DNA of 10,413 bases from DAOPZC01 sp035353175 (GTDB lineage Bacteria > Verrucomicrobiota > Kiritimatiellia > RFP12 > UBA1067). Under the pieces are notes generated by a model, which was not told the origin of the DNA, made no database searches, and saw nothing but the letters and a program-made list of their open reading frames with translations. Below are positions 1 to 6,131 of this stretch, piece after piece. The DNA lies in the NCBI GenBank assembly GCA_035353175.1, contig DAOPZC010000107.1:1-10413 (forward strand), given 5' to 3'. Position numbers and translations under genes: made by a program. How positions within the stretch are numbered: the first letter of the stretch is position 1; the number at the start of each line of letters is the position of its first letter.

Positions 1-10
1 AAAACGCGCG

Positions 11-55
11 CCCGCCAGCCAGTAGCCAGTGTTGCACTGGCTACTGGCTGGCGGG
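11..55. repeat. Perfect 20-bp inverted repeat, possible terminator or REP-like element
   Basis: The arm at 11-30 and the arm at 36-55 are exact reverse complements around the 5-nt centre GTTGC, whose outer G and C can also pair, leaving a 3-nt loop. Each arm contains the 7-mer AGCCAGT twice in tandem. Read on the minus strand, the hairpin lies about 100 bp downstream of the stop of the leftward gene cluster and is followed by CGCGCG and then TTTT. It could therefore end transcription of that cluster, although the T run is short and displaced. The internal 7-mer repeat also fits a dispersed palindromic element. A second, weaker hairpin (TTTCCG/CGGAAA, 92-97 with 105-110) lies between it and the gene. 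Nothing else is seen in 1-155. Confidence 0.7.
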
Positions 56-155
56 GTCGGTGCCCGCGCACGACGGCAACCAGTATACCGCTTTCCGTGC
101 CGCTCGGAAACCGCGCCGATGATCGGAAGAAAAAGAATCACGAAACGGGCGTGTG

Positions 156-2441
156 TCATTCGGTCGCATACGCCCGGGTTTCTTGGGGCGCGAGCGCGAT
201 GCGAAAACGTCCCGACGTGACAGCGAGCACGTCGCTGCCCCGCTTAAACAAGTCGCGGAACGACTGGCTGACCTTCTCGGCGGTCGGAATGATTGCTTCG
301 CTTTCAATCTTGTCGGATGTGCTGTTGACGAGCAGCAGATAGCGCTTCGCCGGACAGTCGGCGTAAAGGCCGTGGAGCTTGCCGTCCTCGGACACAAATG
401 GGCGGCGTGCGGGCGCGGTCAGTGCGGGCGCGAGTGCGGCAATCTCGGAACAGAGCTGTTTGATTACGGCCTGCTGCGCGGGACTTTTTTTCAGGCCGAC
501 GCCGAGCGGTCCGCCGCCCATCTGATGCCAGGGATACCACAAAATGCCGCGCGCGTCATGGGCCAGCGCGAGATAGGCGGCGGCGCGGAGTTCGTCGTCG
601 GTCTCTTGCCCGAACGTGCCGAGCACGCAGAGGACGGGCTTTCGGTTCCGAACGGCGGCGGTCGCCCGCGTCATCCATTCGGCGGCCCGTTGCGGTTTGC
701 CATAGGGATCGTGCGCGAAGACGTCGGCGAAAGCGGCCTGCTCTTCGAAGATGTCGGGGCGGCAGGAGACCGAGTAGACGGGGTGCCGGTCGTCGCTGGC
801 GTGATAGGCGTCGCGCAGCGTCTCGGCCATGCCGTAGGAGCCCTCCGCCGGCTCGTCGAGCCCGTACCACATCAGCAGCGCCGGGTGCGACGCAAATTTC
901 GCGACGGCGTCGCGGGCGATCTGCGCGCTCTTGTGGTTGAGTTCGAAGATCGCCTTGAGCCCGTGGGCGGCCGCGAGATCGAGCCCGCGTCGGTCGTGCC
1001 ACGTCCAGTACTGAACGGTGTTGATCCCCAGCGCCGCGACTTCGGCATAGTTGGTGGGATCGACGTGGTAAAACCCCAGCGGGAAGAACGGATTGCCTCC
1101 GACGAGCAGGGTGTTGTCTTCGTCGACAAGCGTTTGCGCCGGCTCGGGCGCTACGATTTTGAAAACGGTTTCGGCTTCGGCGAGCGATCGCGCTTCGTTC
1201 GAAAGAACGGCGCGGGCGGTGTAGCTTCCGGCCGGAAGCGGTGAGGCGAACGCCAGCGGCAGACGGAGCGCATGCGCCTCGTTCGTGAGCGCGGCGTTGG
1301 TTTCGGCGATGTACTTGCCTGCGGCGTCGGCGACCGCGAGACGCAGCATGGCACCGTCCAGGCGCTCGCGGTCCGGAGCTAGGCAGATGTCGAATCCGAC
1401 CGTTGGCAGACGTCTCGCGGTCGACAGGATGCCGCGGGAGGCTGCGGGCGCGATGGAAAGCAACGGAGGCAAGACGGCTTTGCGCGCAAAGAGCAAAGTC
1501 TCCCGACCGTCGCGCTTGAAGAACAGGCGCGTCGAGACGGGACCGCGCAGTGAAATGTGGAACGGCAATTCGAGGTTCGCGCCGGAAGCGGCCTTTTCCC
1601 AGCGCTGGGTCTGTCCGCCGTCCGCGACGACCTCGTAGACGAAGCCGCACGTTTTCGGGGCTCCGTTTTCGGCGAACGCGAGGGCGAGCCGCCCGGAGCC
1701 CACGGCGGGCGGCGTCAGTTCGAACGAGGTCAGCGCGATGCCCGCGCGGCGCAACTGCAGGCAGGCGTAAAAGTTGCCGAGCTGTGCCGCCGAAGGCTGC
1801 CGCAGGGCGGAGAGCGAGACCAGTCCTTTGCCGACGGTCTGAGCGACGGTGACGGGAAAGCCCTCGCTGCAGGCTGCGACCACGCGCCAAGGGGAGCCTT
1901 GGGGCAACTTCAGAAAGTGTGGCCAACTGTTGGGCTCGTGGATACGCGACGGAAAGAAGCGCAGGGGATGAGGCGGGTCCGGATCGGTCGTGATGCCGTT
2001 TATGGCCCATTGCGACGAGTTACACGTGCCGGACTCCAGTCCCCCGAAGGCGCGATCGATATCCGCGAGCCAGTCGCGCACGCCCGGATAGCTGCCGTCC
2101 GTTACCGCGATCAGCCCGCCGTCTTCAAGGAACCGCTTGTAGGCCTGCCGATCGGCGCCTGGCAGCAGGGTGGAATTTTGCGCGTTGAACAGCGGCGCAG
2201 AGAGCAGCATGTCGTAGGTGCGCAGCTTGTCCGTCAGCGTGCGCAGGTTGTCCGCCGTGCAGGGGTAGCGGTCGACGGTCCAGCCCAGCGCGTTGAGCGC
2301 GCCGGCGAACTCGTCGCCGTGACGACCGTCGCCGCTCAACAGAAGCGCGATTCGCGGCGATTGCGCGGAGGCGAAAAGAGATGCTGCCGAAACAAAAGCC
2401 GCGATTCTCAGGTGTTTCCCGCCTAGGGATGATCGAGTCAT
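156..2441 (-). CDS. Secreted putative glycoside hydrolase with amidotransferase-like N-terminal domain and TIM-barrel catalytic domain
   Basis: The protein has 761 residues. The start is placed at ATG 2441 because it opens a signal peptide (MTRSSLGGKHLRIAAFVSAA, probable cleavage after ASA near residue 27). The longer frame, from 2513, would overlap the upstream gene. A GGAAA sits 6 nt upstream and a GGGAG 14 nt upstream. Residues 29-225 resemble a class I glutamine amidotransferase-like or ThuA-like fold (IALLLSGDGRHGDEF, later GKGLVSLSAL...LGNFY), as often fused to extracellular glycosidases. Residues 235-430 look like beta-sandwich linker domains. From about 440 a (beta/alpha)8 barrel begins with the signature LVGGNPFFPLGFY. 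ALLMWYGLDEP puts a probable acid/base Glu at 530 in the DEP motif. A second catalytic acid is not certain; E613 (GTFGQE) is one candidate, and GILWYPWHQMGG (632-643) is a likely barrel strand. A small beta domain closes the protein. It is the last gene of the leftward cluster. The substrate and GH family number are not assigned, and the enzymatic role is inferred from architecture. Confidence 0.8.
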   Translation of the reverse strand: MTRSSLGGKHLRIAAFVSAASLFASAQSPRIALLLSGDGRHGDEFAGALNALGWTVDRYPCTADNLRTLTDKLRTYDMLLSAPLFNAQNSTLLPGADRQAYKRFLEDGGLIAVTDGSYPGVRDWLADIDRAFGGLESGTCNSSQWAINGITTDPDPPHPLRFFPSRIHEPNSWPHFLKLPQGSPWRVVAACSEGFPVTVAQTVGKGLVSLSALRQPSAAQLGNFYACLQLRRAGIALTSFELTPPAVGSGRLALAFAENGAPKTCGFVYEVVADGGQTQRWEKAASGANLELPFHISLRGPVSTRLFFKRDGRETLLFARKAVLPPLLSIAPAASRGILSTARRLPTVGFDICLAPDRERLDGAMLRLAVADAAGKYIAETNAALTNEAHALRLPLAFASPLPAGSYTARAVLSNEARSLAEAETVFKIVAPEPAQTLVDEDNTLLVGGNPFFPLGFYHVDPTNYAEVAALGINTVQYWTWHDRRGLDLAAAHGLKAIFELNHKSAQIARDAVAKFASHPALLMWYGLDEPAEGSYGMAETLRDAYHASDDRHPVYSVSCRPDIFEEQAAFADVFAHDPYGKPQRAAEWMTRATAAVRNRKPVLCVLGTFGQETDDELRAAAYLALAHDARGILWYPWHQMGGGPLGVGLKKSPAQQAVIKQLCSEIAALAPALTAPARRPFVSEDGKLHGLYADCPAKRYLLLVNSTSDKIESEAIIPTAEKVSQSFRDLFKRGSDVLAVTSGRFRIALAPQETRAYATE

Positions 2442-2496
2442 GACAGATTTCCATTCTCCCCCTGTGTCGGGTGTGTGCGAGATCGCGAAGAAAGCG

Positions 2497-2913
2497 TCAC
2501 GCGTGCGGCGCATTGCACAGTTCTTCGCGTCCGGCCCAAAGCAAAGCCACGCCGAAGAGCGCGTCGAGCGGGCCTTCGGCCGCCTGCCAAAACCAAGGCA
2601 GACCGGCCTTGACGTCGGTCCAGAGCAGCAGCGCGCCGAGCGCGACCAGCGCGACGCCCGCGCCGCGTACCAGCGGGCGGTAGCGGGGCAGGTCGAGGGA
2701 GATGGCCCAGAGCAGCACGCCCAGGAGCGCGTAGAAAGCCGAGGTCGAACGCGCGAGGTACTCGACGACCGGGCCGGCCGGCAGCGGACCCATGCCGAGC
2801 GCGCGGTGGACCGCGTCCATGGCGCGCAGCGGCATCACGGCGCAGAGCGCGGCCGAGCCTGCGACCGTGCCGACGATCCGCAGGAAGAGACTCAGGGAAC
2901 GGTCACCTGTCAT
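2497..2913 (-). CDS. Conserved small integral membrane protein, function unknown
   Basis: The protein has 138 residues and about four predicted membrane segments (near 8-28, 57-73, 82-98 and 112-128). The loop VVEYLARSTSAFYALLG, with following SLDLPRYRPLVRG, resembles an unnamed family of about 130 residues that I recall from planctomycete and verrucomicrobial genomes. No catalytic or binding motif stands out. The start at ATG 2913 has an AAGAAG seven nt upstream, a weak but well-placed ribosome binding site. It lies 52 bp after the GH3 stop and 55 bp before the next gene, all on the same strand, so co-transcription is likely. The position between two secreted glycosidases may be coincidental; nothing in its sequence links it to sugar transport. 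Confidence 0.75.
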   Translation of the reverse strand: MTGDRSLSLFLRIVGTVAGSAALCAVMPLRAMDAVHRALGMGPLPAGPVVEYLARSTSAFYALLGVLLWAISLDLPRYRPLVRGAGVALVALGALLLWTDVKAGLPWFWQAAEGPLDALFGVALLWAGREELCNAPHA

Positions 2914-2965
2914 GGCTGAACTTCTTGTGTTTTCCCAGTCTTCGCGTGAGACCCGAAGGCGTCCT

Positions 2966-5605
2966 TTAGTCCGCCTCGGTGTAGTCGCCGGTGAGCGCGA
3001 ACTCGACCTTGCCCTTGATGTCGCGCGAGGAGGCGCCGATCTCGGCGGCGTATCGGCCCGCGTCGGCGCGAAGGCCTTTCGCCTGGACGTCGAAGTAGGC
3101 GAGGTCGGCGGGCTTGACTGTGAGCGTTACGGTTTTGCTCTCACCCGCCTGGAGCTCCACCTTGGCGAAGTTCTTGAGGGCGCGGACCTCGCGCGCCACC
3201 TTCGGCGCTTGGGCGAGGTCGCGCACGTAGAGCTGGACGATTTCCTTGCCGGCGCGCTTGCCGGTGTTCGTGACTTTGACGGAAACGGCGAGCGTGCCGT
3301 CGGGCGCGAGCGTCTTGGAGGTCGCGCTGACCTTGCCGTACTTGAAGGTGGTGTAGGAGAGGCCGTGGCCGAACGGGAACATCGGTTTGATTCCCTGCTT
3401 GTCGTACCAGCGGTAGCCGACGAAAATGCCCTCCGAGTAGACGGAGTTCGTGCCGTTATAACGCTCGGGCGTCGCAGCCGGCGTGTCGGCCAGCGTGAAC
3501 GGGCAGGTGTGCGGCAGCTTGCCGGAGGGGTTGACGTCGCCGAAGAGGACCGCAGCCAAGGCGTTGCCCCCCTCCATGCCGGCGTAGCCGAACTGAATGA
3601 GCGTCGCGGCCCGCTTGACCCACGGCATCTCCATCGGGGAGCCGGAGTGGTTTACGACCACGGCCTTGGGCGTCCACGCGAGCACCTTGGCGATGGCCTC
3701 GTCGTGGCCAGGCGGCAGGAGCAGGTTCGGGCGGTCGGCGCCCTCGCACTCCAGCGCCCGGCCGTGGCCGTGCTCGGTGCCGGTCAGCACGATCACGGCG
3801 TCGGCCTTGCGGACCGTGGCCTCCATCTCGGAGAGGGAGAGACCCTTCTCGGAGGGCAGGCGCCAGCCGAAGAAGCAGGTGGACTCGCTCTCGCCGACGG
3901 TGTATTCGACCGCGACGGCGACCTCCTGCTTGGCGGTGAGGGCGATTTCGCCGTAGCCGGTCGGGGTCGGGAACTGCGCCTTCCAGTTGTCCATCACGAG
4001 CTTGCCGTCCACGAAAATGCGCGTGCCGGCCTTGGCGTTGGCGCGGGCGCCGAGCACGTAGGTGCCGGTCTCGGGCGCGATGACCTTGGCTTCCCAGCGG
4101 ACCGAGAAATCGCCGGGCTTGACCTCCTTGACCGGCGCGTTCATCTTCCAGTCCACGTTCAGGGCGCGCTGGAAGCCCGCCGCGGCGGGCGCGCCGGCGA
4201 GCGCCTTGTTCGCGAAGTAGCTGGCCTTCCAGGCGCGGACGGTCATGCCCTGGTCCTTGGCGTCTGTGTCGAAGGTGTTGATCGCGCCCTCGGGGAGCGG
4301 GGCAAGCTTGGCGTTCTGGTCGTCGAGCGTGAGCGGCAGGTAGACGACGCTGACCTTGTCGCCGAGGCGGGCCTTGATGCCTTCCAGCGGCACGACCTCG
4401 TAGGGCGGCTTGCCTTCGGCGCTCCAGCCGCCGTTGCAGTGCTTGGTGACGGCGCCCTTGCCCAGAACGGCGACGGTCTTCACGCCGTCCGGGTCGAGCG
4501 GCAGCACGCCCCGGTCGTTCTTGAGCAGGACCGTGCCCTCCTCGGCCACGCGGCGGGCGAGGGCCTGGTGTTCCTTGGTGTTGATGCTGCCGGGGGCGCG
4601 CGTGCGGCCGTCGAAGAGCCCGACCTTGGCCATCACGTAGAGGATGTGCCCGGCCATCTCGCTGATCTCGGCCTCGGTGATCTGGCCGTCCTTGAGGGCC
4701 TTCAACAGCGGCTCGGGCTTGAAGATGCGGATCTGATTGCCGGCGTTCATCTCGATGTCGGTGCCGCCCTTGACGCCCTTGACGGTGTCGTGCACGCTGC
4801 CCCAGTCGGTGATGACGAGGCCCTTGAAGCCCCAGGCCTGGCGCAGGATCTCGCGGTTGAGGTAGGCGTTCTGGCTGCAGAACTCGGCCTCGCAGACGCC
4901 GGGCACGGCGAGCTTGTTGTAGGCGCTCATCACGGCCAGCACGCCGGCGTCCTTGACGGCGGCGCGGAAGACCGGCAGGTAGATCTCATGCAGCGTGCGC
5001 TCGTCGACGGTGGCGATGACGGAGTTGCGGTTCCACTCCTGGCTGTTTGCCGCGAAGTGCTTCACGCAGGCCGAGACGTCGTGCGACTGGACGCTCTTGA
5101 TATACTCGACTACCAGCGCGGCGCCGAGCGCGGGATCTTCGGTGAGGTACTCGAAGTTGCGGCCGCAGAGCGGGGTGCGCATGATGTTCACGCCGGGGCC
5201 GAGGATCATGTCCTTGTTGCGGGCGCGGAGCTCCGTGCCGATCAGGTGGCCGTAGGCGGCGGCGAGCGTACGGTCCCAGGTCGAGGCGAGCACCTCGAGC
5301 GTCGGCAGAGAGGTCGACTGGTCAGACGGATCGTCCGCCTTGGTTGCGGCTGCGAAGGTCATGCGGGCGAGCTCGGCGCGGACGTTGCAGGAGCTGTCGG
5401 AAAAGTAGAACTCTTTGTTGAGGCCGACGCGCGGGATCGGGTTCAGCGACATGGTGCTGACGCCGGCGCAGAGCGAGACCTTCTCCTCCAGCGTCATCTT
5501 GGCCAGCACTCCCCTGGCTTCGTCTTGGGCTTTGTCGGCCGCCTGCTGGGCAAATCCGACCCAAGCGAACACGATGCACATAAGCACGGTGAACAGTTTC
5601 TTCAT
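2966..5605 (-). CDS. Secreted GH3 beta-glucosidase / beta-xylosidase-type glycoside hydrolase with PA14 insertion and C-terminal FnIII-like domain
   Basis: The protein has 879 residues and hydrolyses terminal beta-linked sugars with retention, by family. The start at ATG 5605 is fixed by AAGGAG nine nt upstream and a signal peptide (MKKLFTVLMCIVFAWVGFA, cleavage before QQA). The N-terminal barrel (about 30-330) has the GH3 signatures GPGVNIMRTPLCGRNFEYLTEDP (R149-E152 substrate contacts), KHFAAN (K182, H183) and GLVITDWGS with nucleophile D267. The alpha/beta sandwich (about 345-460 and 590-710) is split by a PA14 domain (about 455-585: SYFANKAL, GTYVLGARANAKAGTRIFVDG, FFGWRLP). GTEHGHGRALECEGADR holds the likely acid/base Glu (E619 or E621), followed by LPPGHDEAI. 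The fibronectin III-like domain (about 770-865) starts around VKVTNTGKRAGKEIVQLYVRD. All expected motifs are intact. PA14 insertions occur in GH3 enzymes acting on beta-glucosides or xylosides, but the exact substrate cannot be read from sequence. It is the first gene of the leftward cluster and divergent from the esterase gene at 6106. Confidence 0.95.
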   Translation of the reverse strand: MKKLFTVLMCIVFAWVGFAQQAADKAQDEARGVLAKMTLEEKVSLCAGVSTMSLNPIPRVGLNKEFYFSDSSCNVRAELARMTFAAATKADDPSDQSTSLPTLEVLASTWDRTLAAAYGHLIGTELRARNKDMILGPGVNIMRTPLCGRNFEYLTEDPALGAALVVEYIKSVQSHDVSACVKHFAANSQEWNRNSVIATVDERTLHEIYLPVFRAAVKDAGVLAVMSAYNKLAVPGVCEAEFCSQNAYLNREILRQAWGFKGLVITDWGSVHDTVKGVKGGTDIEMNAGNQIRIFKPEPLLKALKDGQITEAEISEMAGHILYVMAKVGLFDGRTRAPGSINTKEHQALARRVAEEGTVLLKNDRGVLPLDPDGVKTVAVLGKGAVTKHCNGGWSAEGKPPYEVVPLEGIKARLGDKVSVVYLPLTLDDQNAKLAPLPEGAINTFDTDAKDQGMTVRAWKASYFANKALAGAPAAAGFQRALNVDWKMNAPVKEVKPGDFSVRWEAKVIAPETGTYVLGARANAKAGTRIFVDGKLVMDNWKAQFPTPTGYGEIALTAKQEVAVAVEYTVGESESTCFFGWRLPSEKGLSLSEMEATVRKADAVIVLTGTEHGHGRALECEGADRPNLLLPPGHDEAIAKVLAWTPKAVVVNHSGSPMEMPWVKRAATLIQFGYAGMEGGNALAAVLFGDVNPSGKLPHTCPFTLADTPAATPERYNGTNSVYSEGIFVGYRWYDKQGIKPMFPFGHGLSYTTFKYGKVSATSKTLAPDGTLAVSVKVTNTGKRAGKEIVQLYVRDLAQAPKVAREVRALKNFAKVELQAGESKTVTLTVKPADLAYFDVQAKGLRADAGRYAAEIGASSRDIKGKVEFALTGDYTEAD

Positions 5606-5614
5606 GATCGTTTT

Positions 5615-5620
5615 CTCCTT
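5615..5620 (-). promoter_or_regulatory. Strong Shine-Dalgarno site of the GH3 gene
   Basis: Minus-strand AAGGAG lies nine nt before ATG 5605. It decides the GH3 start against the upstream in-frame ATG codons of a longer open frame that begins at 5752. Confidence 0.85.
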
Positions 5621-5762
5621 AACCGGCGACAATGCAAACGCCATTATCCTGTGACGCAGAGTATCAAAAAGCGAAATGAGCGACAAGGCGGGGGCGGGTG
5701 TGTCCCAGAGCTGACGCATCTTTAAAATTGGCTCCGCGAGCTGGAAGTGCATTTTTGAAAGG

Positions 5763-5825
5763 GATTACGAGCATGATTACGATTACGGTTCTGGCTTCTT
5801 CGCAAGCTTAATCCTGAGCGTAATC
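5763..5825. repeat. Imperfect hairpin made of GATTACG motifs
   Basis: The left arm GATTACGAGCATGATTA (5763-5779) pairs with the right arm TAATCCTGAGCGTAATC (5809-5825) at 14 of 17 positions around a 29-nt centre. The left arm runs directly into another GATTACG (5781-5787), giving a short tandem of GATTAC-type hexamers. The element lies in the divergent spacer, about 160 nt upstream of GH3. Such hexamer-rich palindromes look like dispersed intergenic repeats, but that needs other genomic copies. It could also be a transcript-ending or attenuating structure. Confidence 0.5.
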
Positions 5826-6131
5826 TAAATCCGTCAATCCGCCTCTCGCGGCACTTGAATTCACGGGTCCCTGATCCATGCGACGTGAGACCCGTAGGCC
5901 AAAGTCGCGGGTGACATGCCCGCAGACAAGTCTGTTGCCATTGACACCCACGGCACACATGATACAGTTTAAGAAAACGCAGTTGTTGGGAATCGGCGAT
6001 GGTGTCCCGTCATCAATCTGACAGGTGTCATGGGCCCGATTCATCACGGTCAGGCGATCACCCGCGGGAATGACTAAACAACCGGGGACAGAGAAAAAAG
6101 CGATAATGAAAAAAATAGCTGAAGCATTCAA
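5808..6131 (-). CDS. Doubtful small cysteine-containing reading frame, possible lipoprotein or relic
   Basis: This frame has 107 codons. It begins with a hydrophobic stretch ending in a lipobox-like VPGC (MNASAIFFIIAFFSVPGC) and has five cysteines overall, including the cluster NNCVFLNCIMC. Its amino acid composition is not the Arg/Ala-rich kind typical of shadow frames in GC-rich DNA. Against it: no Shine-Dalgarno site precedes the ATG, the N-region lacks the usual positive charge, third positions are less GC-rich than in the true genes, it overlaps the first 26 bp of the esterase gene head to head, and a good rightward promoter lies inside it. It could be a degraded gene, part of a repeat element, or chance. 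I do not recognise the product. Confidence 0.18.
   Translation of the reverse strand: MNASAIFFIIAFFSVPGCLVIPAGDRLTVMNRAHDTCQIDDGTPSPIPNNCVFLNCIMCAVGVNGNRLVCGHVTRDFGLRVSRRMDQGPVNSSAARGGLTDLDYAQD
5941..5968 (+). promoter_or_regulatory. Probable sigma-70-type promoter of the esterase gene
   Basis: A consensus -35 TTGACA (5941-5946) is followed after 16 bp by TACAGT (5963-5968), which matches four of six -10 positions. A TG one base upstream of it (5960-5961) gives an extended -10. Transcription would start near 5975 and leave a leader of about 130 nt before ATG 6106. This is seen by eye only and is unproven in this phylum. Confidence 0.4.
6019..6030. promoter_or_regulatory. Short palindrome TGACA-GG-TGTCA in the esterase leader
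   Basis: This inverted repeat with 5-bp arms and a 2-bp centre lies about 50 nt downstream of the predicted transcription start. It could be an operator or simply a small hairpin. No regulator gene is in the window, and a palindrome this short is expected by chance. Confidence 0.15.

Larger units (their letters stand above)
5606..6105. other. Divergent intergenic region between GH3 and esterase genes
   Basis: This stretch of about 500 bp is clearly less GC-rich than the flanking genes. It holds the GH3 ribosome binding site, an imperfect GATTACG hairpin, a rightward promoter candidate and a short palindrome, each listed separately. For the leftward GH3 gene the -10-like GATAAT (minus strand, 5648-5643) has a -35-like TTGATA at 5667-5662, but the 13-bp spacing is too short to be convincing. 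TTGTCG at 5686-5681 with TACTCT at 5663-5658 has 17-bp spacing but a poor -10. Two small inverted repeats are also present: ACGGGTC/GACCCGT (5863-5869 with 5889-5895) and GCGGG/CCCGC (5907-5911 with 5919-5923). No known riboswitch or RNA gene was recognised. Confidence 0.6.

Noticed and set aside
556..2010. 484-codon leftward frame inside the hydrolase gene
   Set aside because: It is an out-of-frame shadow, extremely Arg-rich. The 761-residue frame on the same strand has a signal peptide and a recognisable fold.
2914..2965. CTTCG/CGAAG hairpin between the GH3 and membrane-protein genes as a terminator
   Set aside because: The stem has only five base pairs and no following T run on the minus strand, so it does not argue against an operon.
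2792..5725. 977-codon rightward frame opposite the GH3 gene
   Set aside because: It is an antisense shadow of a GC-rich gene. The GH3 frame has every family motif, while this one has a biased Leu/Val/Asp/Gly/Arg composition, no domain and no ribosome binding site.
2945..5899. CGTGAGACCCG-A/T-AGGC present at 2945-2960 and 5884-5899, both intergenic, as a possible regulator site
   Set aside because: The match is 15 of 16. With all pairwise comparisons in a 10-kb window on both strands, about one such match is expected by chance. Only more copies elsewhere would revive it.
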